The position numbers were made by a program, and so were the translations under genes. This document shows, one piece after another, positions 1 through 5,681 of a DNA stretch of 6,724 bases; positions within the stretch are counted from its first letter, which is position 1; every line of letters starts with the position of its first letter. The notes under the pieces were generated by a model. That model ran no database searches and was not told the DNA's origin. It saw only the letters and a list, made by a program, of their open reading frames with translations. The stretch spans positions 1 through 6,724 of the forward strand of contig JAFVAA010000349.1 of the NCBI GenBank assembly GCA_017476305.1, read 5' to 3'. The DNA is from Lachnospiraceae bacterium (GTDB taxonomy: Bacteria > Bacillota > Clostridia > Lachnospirales > Lachnospiraceae).

Positions 1-1
1 A

Positions 2-175
2 CTGGATTTAGATGAATTTGCCGATGTATCCGAGGAAAATGTAATCAATAAAAACACCTGTCTAAAAATTCTCAGGCGCACGAATGCCCTTCTGCAGCGT
101 ATTTATACCGGACATTTTCATGAGCTTACGAAATTTATAGACGATATCGAAAAGGAGAACGCTGACTGCCTTTAG
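2..175 (+). CDS. C-terminal 57 residues of an unrecognised protein (5' end outside window)
   Basis: Reading frame 2 is open from the left edge to a TAG at 173-175 and encodes 57 residues ending in ENADCL. The segment is hydrophilic and probably helical, with acidic stretches (LDLDEFADVSEEN, then FIDDIEKEN) around a more basic middle (LKILRRTNALLQRIY). It has no membrane segment, no Cys pair and no motif I can assign to a family. It is the only + strand gene. It converges on tcdA, and the two stop codons overlap at 172-175. A coding call is supported by the open frame running exactly to the end of tcdA with no gap between genes. The function is unknown, and the missing N-terminal part would be needed to name it. 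Confidence 0.6.
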   Translation: MDLDEFADVSEENVINKNTCLKILRRTNALLQRIYTGHFHELTKFIDDIEKENADCL

Positions 176-180
176 CAGTC
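164..180. other. Stem-loop spanning the overlapping stop codons of two convergent genes
   Basis: GACTGC at 164-169 pairs perfectly with GCAGTC at 175-180 around a 5-base loop. The loop and the start of the right arm contain both stop codons, TAG on + and TAA on -. Neither strand shows a run of T directly after the stem, so this is not a textbook intrinsic terminator. It could still act as a short bidirectional end signal or mRNA 3' end structure for the convergent pair. That role is inferred. Confidence 0.4.
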
Positions 181-942
181 TCGCCTGGAAAACTCTGTCA
201 GATCATTCACAATCTCCCCCGCTATCAAAAGTCCGGCCACAGAGGGCACGAACGCCGTACTTCCAGGAATATCCCTTCTCTCTGTACACTTATGTTCTGC
301 CCCCGGAGGACAGATACAGTTCGTCTGGCAACTGATGGACATATCCTCAAGCGGTCTGACCGGCTTCTCCTCTGAGTATACCACCTTTAATTCCTTTACT
401 CCCCGCCTTTTTAATTCTCTCCTCATAACTCTTGCCAGAGGGCAGATCTTCGTGTCATAAATGTCTGCTACCCGGAATCCGGCGGGATCCACTTTATTTC
501 CGGCACCCATGGAACTGATCACGGGAACATTTTTTTCCTGCGCCCGTAAAATAATTTCAAGCTTTGCCGTCACAGTATCGACCGCATCTACCACATAATC
601 ATAGCTTTCAAAATCGAAGGAACCGGCATTTTCCGGAAGAAAAAAGCAGGAATGGATCTTGACATCCACATCCGGATTTATTTCCAGCATGCGTTCCCGC
701 ATAACTTCCGTTTTATATCTCCCCACAGTCTTACGTGTAGCAATGATCTGGCGATTTAAATTCGTCAGGCAGACCTTATCATCATCAATTAAATCAAAAG
801 CTCCTATCCCACTGCGCACTAAAGCCTCACAAACATAACCGCCGACTCCCCCTATCCCGAATACCGCCACTCTGGCTTTTGACAGCTTTTCCAAAGCCTC
901 TTTTCCATATAAAAGCTGTGTCCTCGAAAACTGATTCAGCAT
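172..942 (-). CDS. tcdA: tRNA threonylcarbamoyladenosine dehydratase (ThiF/HesA/E1-like family)
   Basis: The product is a 256-residue E1-like adenylating enzyme. TcdA (also CsdL/YgdL) uses ATP in the cytoplasm to cyclise t6A at position 37 of ANN-decoding tRNAs to ct6A. The N-terminus has the family layout FSRTQLLYG, then the nucleotide-binding loop GIGGVGG at residues 29-35, the acidic end of beta-2 at D53-D55, and NLNRQ at 61-65. DAVDTVTAK follows at 119-127 and SSMGAGNKVDP at 143-153. The C-terminal PGSTAFVPSVAGLLIAGE segment is also typical, and the length fits the family. A Cys cluster (C205, C209, C211, C219) is unusual compared with the E. coli protein as I recall it, and might bind a metal. 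The ATG at 940-942 has an AGGAAGGGAAGG purine stretch just upstream. The gene lies 36 bases after serS, so it is probably co-transcribed with it. ThiF or MoeB are less likely because their zinc CxxC pairs are not seen. Confidence 0.93.
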   Translation of the reverse strand: MLNQFSRTQLLYGKEALEKLSKARVAVFGIGGVGGYVCEALVRSGIGAFDLIDDDKVCLTNLNRQIIATRKTVGRYKTEVMRERMLEINPDVDVKIHSCFFLPENAGSFDFESYDYVVDAVDTVTAKLEIILRAQEKNVPVISSMGAGNKVDPAGFRVADIYDTKICPLARVMRRELKRRGVKELKVVYSEEKPVRPLEDMSISCQTNCICPPGAEHKCTERRDIPGSTAFVPSVAGLLIAGEIVNDLTEFSRRDC

Positions 943-978
943 AAGACCTTCCCTTCCTCTATATCTGACATCTGAATT

Positions 979-2283
979 TCAACCCTGACCTGCCTGCTTT
1001 TTCGGAACCAGCTTGTCCTTCCCTCCCATATAGGCACGAAGCGCCTCCGGGATCAAAACAGTTCCATCTGCCTGCAGATTGTTCTCTAAAAACGCAATCA
1101 GCATACGAGGCGGAGCTACTACCGTATTATTCAACGTGTGTGCAAAATACTTGCTTCCATCCTCTTTTCTGATACGAATCTGTAAGCGTCTCGCCTGTGC
1201 GTCTCCTAAATTTGAACAGCTGCCCACCTCAAAATACTTTTTCTGGCGAGGGGACCACGCTTCTACATCAATCGACTTCACTTTTAAATCTGCCAGATCA
1301 CCGGAACAGCATTCCAGAGTCCTTACAGGAATATCCAGGGTACGGAACAGATCCACCGTATTTTTCCACAGCTTATCAAACCACTCCCTGCTCTCCTCCG
1401 GTTTACATACGACGATCATTTCCTGCTTCTCGAACTGGTGAATCCGGTACACACCACGCTCCTCAATTCCGTGTGCCCCCTTTTCCTTCCGGAAACATGG
1501 CGAATATGAGGTCAATGTTTTCGGAAGCTCTGTTTCCGGCGTAATCGTATCGATAAATTTTCCAATCATGGAATGCTCACTCGTACCGATCAAATAAAGA
1601 TCCTCCCCTTCAATCTTGTACATCATGGCATCCATCTCTGCAAAGCTCATCACTCCGGTCACTACATTACTGCGAATCATGAAAGGCGGTACGCAGTATG
1701 TAAAACCGCGATCGATCATAAAATCTCTGGCATAGGAGATCACTGCGGAATGAAGTCTCGCAATATCTCCCATCAGATAGTAAAATCCGTTTCCGGCAAC
1801 TCGTCCTGCCGCATCGATATCCAGTCCGTCAAAGCTTTCCATGATCTCAGCATGATACGGGATTTCATAATCCGGCACGACCGGCTCACCGAACTTTTCT
1901 ATCTCGACATTTTCACTATCATCCTTTCCGATCGGAACACTTGCGTCAATGATATTTGGTATCACTAACATGATTTCCCGCACTTTTCCCTGAAGCTCCT
2001 TTTCCTTCGCCTCAAGCTCCTCTAACCGTTCGGCATTTTTCGCGACCTCCTGCTTTTTTGCCTCTGCCTCCTCTTTCTTTCCCTGTGCCATCAGAGCACC
2101 GATTTCCTTTGAAATCTTTTTTCTGCCCGCACGCAGATCATCAGCCTCCTGCTTTGCCTTGCGCGAATCCGCATCAAGAGCGATTACCTGATCCACCAGT
2201 GGCAGCTTGTCCTCCTGAAATTTATTTTTAATATTCTCCTTTACGATATCAGGATTTTCCCTTAAAAATTTAATGTCTAACAT
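979..2283 (-). CDS. serS: Serine--tRNA ligase (seryl-tRNA synthetase)
   Basis: The product is a class II aminoacyl-tRNA synthetase, a cytoplasmic homodimer that charges tRNA-Ser (and tRNA-Sec where present). Numbered from the chosen start, the protein has 434 residues. MLDIKFLRENP opens the N-terminal domain, and a charged coiled-coil arm at about 25-100 grips the tRNA long variable arm. The catalytic core has TSE at 234-236 and motif 2 at about 264-286 (FRKEKG...RIHQFEK, with the class-defining Arg and Glu of FRxE). GSCSN (354-358) and QARR follow, then motif 3 ending in PPRMLIAFLEN. The usual TLNGSGLAVGR is replaced here by TLNNTVVAPPR, and the TSE segment reads GTSEHSMIG. I recall these variants from other Clostridia, so they look like lineage features rather than decay. 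An upstream ATG at 2293-2295 in the same frame is rejected because it overlaps the ribosome binding site. No T-box is visible upstream. tcdA follows after 36 bases. Confidence 0.97.
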   Translation of the reverse strand: MLDIKFLRENPDIVKENIKNKFQEDKLPLVDQVIALDADSRKAKQEADDLRAGRKKISKEIGALMAQGKKEEAEAKKQEVAKNAERLEELEAKEKELQGKVREIMLVIPNIIDASVPIGKDDSENVEIEKFGEPVVPDYEIPYHAEIMESFDGLDIDAAGRVAGNGFYYLMGDIARLHSAVISYARDFMIDRGFTYCVPPFMIRSNVVTGVMSFAEMDAMMYKIEGEDLYLIGTSEHSMIGKFIDTITPETELPKTLTSYSPCFRKEKGAHGIEERGVYRIHQFEKQEMIVVCKPEESREWFDKLWKNTVDLFRTLDIPVRTLECCSGDLADLKVKSIDVEAWSPRQKKYFEVGSCSNLGDAQARRLQIRIRKEDGSKYFAHTLNNTVVAPPRMLIAFLENNLQADGTVLIPEALRAYMGGKDKLVPKKQAGQG

Positions 2284-2287
2284 AATT

Positions 2288-2293
2288 TCCTCC
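2288..2293 (-). promoter_or_regulatory. Ribosome binding site that fixes the serS start
   Basis: On the minus strand GGAGGA lies 4 bases before the ATG at 2281-2283. The alternative in-frame ATG at 2293-2295 overlaps this GGAGGA, and the resulting MEEI is simply the translated binding site. The protein therefore most likely starts with MLDIKF, the usual SerS N-terminus. Confidence 0.85.
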
Positions 2294-2341
2294 ATTTTTT
2301 TAATTTTTGAAATCTTTCATTTTATATATTTTTATACTCCC
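2294..2341 (-). promoter_or_regulatory. AT-rich serS leader with possible promoter elements
   Basis: This stretch is almost all A/T. On the minus strand it offers -10-like hexamers TATAAA at 2331-2336 and again at 2321-2326. The -35 region for the first would fall inside the long palindrome (TTCATT at 2354-2359, 17-base spacing), which is a poor match to TTGACA. A promoter for serS-tcdA is expected somewhere here given the 199-base gap, but the exact boxes are uncertain. Confidence 0.3.
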
Positions 2342-2446
2342 TAAGGAACGGTTAATGAATTACTTTTAACACTTTGTCGCCTACAGCACCATAAACGCAG
2401 GCACTGCAGACGACAAAGTGAAAAGTTAATTATGAACAGTTCCTAA
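2342..2446. repeat. 105-bp imperfect palindrome, possible MITE or other small intergenic repeat
   Basis: The two halves fold onto each other over almost the whole length. AGGAAC at 2344-2349 pairs with GTTCCT at 2439-2444, ACTTTT at 2362-2367 with AAAAGT at 2421-2426, and CACTTTGTCG at 2370-2379 with CGACAAAGTG at 2411-2420. Shorter paired blocks lie between these, with small bulges (2357, 2368-2369, 2427) and a loop of roughly 17 bases at 2387-2403. In total about 36 base pairs form. The element contains no gene and sits between the exported-protein gene and serS. TA dinucleotides lie at both outer ends, as in Tc1/mariner-type MITEs, but a true target duplication cannot be shown from one copy. 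It could instead be an RNA structure in the serS leader or a processing signal. Confidence 0.7.
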
Positions 2447-2468
2447 CGAAATGTATTTCCATTTCATT
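2445..2468. other. 9-bp stem-loop adjoining the long palindrome
   Basis: On the minus strand AATGAAATG pairs with CATTTCGTT (one G-T wobble) around a 6-base loop. It lies 14 bases beyond the stop codon of the exported-protein gene and touches the outer end of the 105-bp palindrome. No T-run follows, so a classical intrinsic terminator is not supported. It may protect the mRNA end or be part of the neighbouring repeat. Confidence 0.45.
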
Positions 2469-2475
2469 AGTGAAC

Positions 2476-2490
2476 CCGCGCACTACGCGG
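2476..2490. other. Short GC-rich hairpin over the stop codon of the exported-protein gene
   Basis: CCGCG at 2476-2480 pairs with CGCGG at 2486-2490 around a 5-base loop that contains the TAG stop codon. The stem has only 5 pairs and no T tract follows on the minus strand. It may help end or stabilise the message, but it could also be chance. Confidence 0.3.
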
Positions 2491-2989
2491 AAGCACTCCC
2501 CTCCGGTTCCTGTGTTTCTCCCGGACTGACCGCAGGTGCTGCAGACGGAACAGGCGCCGGCGTCGGTGCCGGTGTCGGTGCCTGTGTAGCAGCCGGTTTC
2601 TTCTTTTTTTGATACGGAGCAATCTTTTTCACCTTAGAAAATATACTTTTCCGAACGTTCAATCCTACTGTACGATACGAACGCACCTTGACATAATAAG
2701 TGGACGATGCCTTTAGTTTTTTTAACGTTACTGTATTGGTCTTTAGCAAAAGCTTTACCAACTGGTATTTCCCTTTTTTCCCTTCCTTTAAATAAATATG
2801 ATAGCCCGTCACCCTGCTGCCGGATTTCACTTTAATCGTAGCCGACTTTTTTGCCCGTTTCTTGACCGTCACAGACGGTCTGCCAAGTCCGGACGCCTGC
2901 GCCTCATGCCCCCATGTAAACAGGTCAAAAGCCAAAAAACACACGGGCATCAGGACACCAAGCCTGTATTTTCCATGCTTCTCTCTCAT
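2483..2989 (-). CDS. Small exported protein with one fibronectin type III-like domain and Pro/Ala/Thr-rich tail
   Basis: This 168-residue protein starts with a Sec signal peptide: basic residues K4-R9, a hydrophobic core at about 10-26, and a likely signal peptidase I site after A30-Q31-A32. Residues 37-124 resemble the Lys-rich fibronectin type III modules common in Firmicute surface proteins (SATIKVKSG, TGYHIYLKE, KKGKYQLVK, STYYVKVRSYRTV, SKVKKI). The tail (about 125-168) changes from KKKK to a TPAP-type low-complexity segment and then an acidic end. There is no LPxTG motif, C-terminal membrane anchor or lipobox, so release or non-covalent wall binding is expected. The mature core is very basic, which could favour binding to wall polymers or other polyanions; this is inference. 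GGGAGG lies 5 bases before the ATG. The gene follows the PAS/EAL-like gene by 44 bases with no obvious promoter, so it probably shares its transcript. The specific function is unknown. Confidence 0.85.
   Translation of the reverse strand: MREKHGKYRLGVLMPVCFLAFDLFTWGHEAQASGLGRPSVTVKKRAKKSATIKVKSGSRVTGYHIYLKEGKKGKYQLVKLLLKTNTVTLKKLKASSTYYVKVRSYRTVGLNVRKSIFSKVKKIAPYQKKKKPAATQAPTPAPTPAPVPSAAPAVSPGETQEPEGSASA
2559..2582 (-). repeat. Two tandem 12-bp units encoding APTP repeats
   Basis: GGCGTCGGTGCC (2559-2570) is followed directly by GGTGTCGGTGCC (2571-2582), with one mismatch. They encode the Ala-Pro-Thr-Pro units in the tail of the exported protein, and a partial further unit lies before them (2553-2558). 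Such repeats can change copy number by slippage, which would alter linker length in steps of four residues without shifting the frame. Confidence 0.6.
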
Positions 2990-3033
2990 AATTACCTCCC
3001 GGTCTTCCGTAAATGCCTCTCCATGACTTCTTG

Positions 3034-5592
3034 CTACTTACTTAAAAAGCAGCGTGCATACACATCATTTCTGACCATTCCATAGTACATATCTCCCTCG
3101 AAGATATCGCATCCGATCGAACGTGCCATCTTTTCCTGAAGCTCTGTATGAATCCCGCCACAGGAAGTTTCCATACCGAGTTCATGTGCCAATGCCACGA
3201 TTTTCGTGAAAATTTTAATCTCCTTTTCATCTGTGATATTTTCATGGAAAAATTCTCCATGAAACTTAATCGCATGAATCGGCAGATGGCGAAGCGAATG
3301 TACGGAGGTATGATCAGAACCAAAACGGCTGATGATGATACGATACCCCTTTTTATGCAAATCTTCAAGTGCCATCTGGAATTTTGGTGTCATCTCCCGG
3401 AAATACTGCTCCTGAATCTCGAACAGGATCTCATACGGATCCATGCCGTTCTCTCTCACGATACGGTCAATCCTCTCTACCGCATCCTTCGTACAGAGCT
3501 GCCCCTGCGTCACATCCAGGGAAATCGGTAAAATCTTTTTCCCCTGCGCCTTCCATGTTCCCTGCGTTCTGCAGACATTTGCCAGAACATAAAAGACTAA
3601 CTGCTGCACCTCCTGCGTCCGGTCCATATAGCGTTTTAAATCCTCTAAGGAAAGGTACTCCCCATGCCTGGTCTGAACCTGCGGAACCACCTTGCAGCCC
3701 ATCACATGATCCTTATCATTCCGGATACGTGGCAGATAGCAGATTTCTACGGTATGATTGGAAATCGCATCATCTATGTCATGGATGATTTCTTCCTCCT
3801 TGAACTGATCCCTCTGCAGATCCTCCGAATAGATGGCAAACCGGTTCCCCTTCGTCCCTTTAATGCTTCTTCTGGCCAAATCTGCTCTGGAAATCATCTC
3901 GACGACATCCTCTTTTATGTTCTCTATCAAAAACACTCCCGTTGTCGTTCCATAGGTAATATAATTCAGCTTCTCCACCCTGGCCGCGATCTCCTTCTGC
4001 GTCGCAGAAAGCAGTTTCAAAAGCGCGTTATAGCTGTCATAAGAAAAGAATACCACAAAATAATCCCCACGGATCCTGGTACAGATTTCTTTATACGCGA
4101 ACCGCTCCTTTAAAATGCCTCCAAGTCCCCTTAAAAGTGTGTTTCCTATGCTAATACCATAATGATAGTTGATTTTGGAAAAATCATTGATATCGCAGCA
4201 GAGAACACCATACTTTTCCTCTTTATCACTACTCTGCAGAACTGCTGCCATCCTCTTCAGGAAATCCTGGTAGGACATCAGCTCCGTCACGACATCCTCC
4301 TGGACCGCCAGCGCATTTTCTGCCAGACTGAGTATCCGGTTTTCCTGCTTCTGAAGCTTTGAATCCCTTTCTGTCTGGGCAGCCGTCAGCGTCCTGTCCT
4401 CCTGTTCGGAAAGAGCTCTGGTCTCTCCATAAATACGATCCGGTTTTCCCTCTAAATCCTCCACACAGACAGAAATCATGTCCATCTGTGTCGGTCTGTA
4501 ATTCCCCATGTTGTCCTTCACCAGGTATACTGCACTGCTCTGCCCCACTCTGTCGATACGCTCCTGAATCGCCCTGCGCAGACGCATCACATCCTCAGGA
4601 TGTGCAATCTTCGACAAAAACTCCTCCGTCAGCCCGCCGGGGATCTCACTCTCCGGCGAATAGGAGCCTTCTAAATATCCATTCCTGATGACATATCCAT
4701 TTTCTATGTCATATGCCCATCCAACACGCTTTTTACTGGTATGCAGAACTCTGGATGCACGGATATAGTCCTCGAGCCTTAATTCCAGACGTTTTCGGTT
4801 CGTAATATCCGTTATGATGCACAGGAACACGGGAGAGCCCTCTACATCATCAATCCTCCGCCCGTTCGCATAGGACCAGCGAATTTCTCCTGCCTTATTG
4901 ATGATACGGTATTCCAGCCCGATGTATCCCTGATTATCGATTGCCGACTGTAAAAGCTTCTGCACCAGCATCCTGTCATCCGGATGAATGACCTCCTTAC
5001 AGATATTTCCAAACTCAGAAAAATATTCTGCCCGGCTGTATCCCGCCAGACTAAAAAAACCATCATTTGCATAAAGCAGACTAAAATCCTTTGTCCGAAG
5101 CTTGATTACACCGCCTAAAATACTGTTCGCGATCAAATCCACTTCCCGCTTCGCATTATAAATTTCTTCTAAACTGCGCTTTTGATTCGTAATATCCGTA
5201 GCAGAGCAGTAGTAAAGAAGCTCCCCCTCTATTCTGGCAGGCTCTGCCGTCAGCGCGATCCATGCTGACATACCATCCTTCTTCCTGATCCTGTACTCCA
5301 GATGGAGCGCTCCGCCCATAGCAGTCTGTCTGGCAATCAGGCTGCGGATCCGCTGCCTTTCCTCTACCACCACTAACTCCATGACACGATTGTTGAACTT
5401 TTCCTGAAACTCTTCCGGTGTATACTGTATGACCTTAAAAAATTTCTTGTTCGCAAAAAACACTCTGATATCCGTTCCGGGTGCTATAGTAAACATCGCA
5501 CAGTCCGCCCTGTCTATCAGACGCTTCATTTCTTTTTTCGACAGCTCCAGATCCACCTTTGCCTTTTCCTGTTTTCCTACATCCTTCTCCAT
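3034..5592 (-). CDS. PAS-PAS-PAS sensor protein with degenerate GGDEF and EAL domains
   Basis: This 852-residue soluble protein has no signal peptide or membrane segment. PAS 1 (about 22-138) and PAS 2 (about 150-268) each end in a PAC segment with the DIT(N) signature (DITNQKR, DITNRKR). A weaker PAS 3 covers about 285-395 (HPED at 331-334). A helical linker (about 400-440) joins a GGDEF-like domain at about 445-590. It keeps D467 and N475, but the signature is RGDYF at 508-512, so the metal-binding Glu is lost. The EAL-like domain (about 605-852) reads CKV at 633-635 instead of EAL and SRFG (755-758) instead of DDFG. It has KFH (776-778) for KID and G812 where AEGVET has Glu. Synthesis or breakdown of c-di-GMP is therefore unlikely, and a role as ligand receptor or protein-binding regulator is more plausible (inference). 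GGAGGG lies 6 bases before the ATG. It is flanked by a hybrid kinase gene and the exported-protein gene, probably in one operon. It is intact, not a pseudogene. Confidence 0.9.
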   Translation of the reverse strand: MEKDVGKQEKAKVDLELSKKEMKRLIDRADCAMFTIAPGTDIRVFFANKKFFKVIQYTPEEFQEKFNNRVMELVVVEERQRIRSLIARQTAMGGALHLEYRIRKKDGMSAWIALTAEPARIEGELLYYCSATDITNQKRSLEEIYNAKREVDLIANSILGGVIKLRTKDFSLLYANDGFFSLAGYSRAEYFSEFGNICKEVIHPDDRMLVQKLLQSAIDNQGYIGLEYRIINKAGEIRWSYANGRRIDDVEGSPVFLCIITDITNRKRLELRLEDYIRASRVLHTSKKRVGWAYDIENGYVIRNGYLEGSYSPESEIPGGLTEEFLSKIAHPEDVMRLRRAIQERIDRVGQSSAVYLVKDNMGNYRPTQMDMISVCVEDLEGKPDRIYGETRALSEQEDRTLTAAQTERDSKLQKQENRILSLAENALAVQEDVVTELMSYQDFLKRMAAVLQSSDKEEKYGVLCCDINDFSKINYHYGISIGNTLLRGLGGILKERFAYKEICTRIRGDYFVVFFSYDSYNALLKLLSATQKEIAARVEKLNYITYGTTTGVFLIENIKEDVVEMISRADLARRSIKGTKGNRFAIYSEDLQRDQFKEEEIIHDIDDAISNHTVEICYLPRIRNDKDHVMGCKVVPQVQTRHGEYLSLEDLKRYMDRTQEVQQLVFYVLANVCRTQGTWKAQGKKILPISLDVTQGQLCTKDAVERIDRIVRENGMDPYEILFEIQEQYFREMTPKFQMALEDLHKKGYRIIISRFGSDHTSVHSLRHLPIHAIKFHGEFFHENITDEKEIKIFTKIVALAHELGMETSCGGIHTELQEKMARSIGCDIFEGDMYYGMVRNDVYARCFLSK

Positions 5593-5623
5593 TTTTATCC
5601 CTCCATTTCCAATGTACTGACAC

Positions 5624-5637
5624 GTTCAAATTTGAAC
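5624..5637. promoter_or_regulatory. Perfect 14-bp palindrome in the kinase to PAS/EAL gap, possible operator
   Basis: GTTCAAATTTGAAC is a perfect palindrome near the middle of the 89-base gap (5593-5681). It ends 19 bases upstream of the ribosome binding site of the PAS/EAL-like gene. A dimeric regulator could bind here. The arrangement differs from the Gram-positive LexA box (GAAC-N4-GTTC), since the half-sites are in the opposite order. It lacks a following T-run, so a terminator is unlikely. The rest of the gap shows no convincing promoter. Confidence 0.35.
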
Positions 5638-5681
5638 TGATTCCAAAAAATATTTTTCCTGCCATGCTTTTCTGAGCAAAT

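Noticed and set aside
1079..1968. Open frames on the + strand opposite serS
   Set aside because: They are antisense shadows of a highly conserved gene, with no ribosome binding site or family resemblance noticed.
2284..2295. Longer serS form starting at the ATG at 2293-2295 (adds MEEI)
   Set aside because: That ATG overlaps the GGAGGA ribosome binding site of the next in-frame ATG, and the shorter form starts with the standard MLDIKF.
2342..2490. Intrinsic terminator for the exported-protein gene
   Set aside because: Three hairpin-forming stretches are present, but none is followed by a T-run on the minus strand, so I list them only as structures.
2937..2941. Lipoprotein signal in the exported protein (Cys at residue 17)
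   Set aside because: The residues before the Cys (MPV) do not fit a lipobox, and a better signal peptidase I site (AQA) lies at 30-32.
3148..4688. Several long open frames on the + strand opposite the PAS/EAL-like gene
   Set aside because: They are antisense to a clear multi-domain protein, have low-complexity or odd composition and carry no recognisable motifs.
5624..5637. LexA/SOS box
   Set aside because: The Gram-positive box is GAAC-N4-GTTC. Here the half-sites are in the reverse order.
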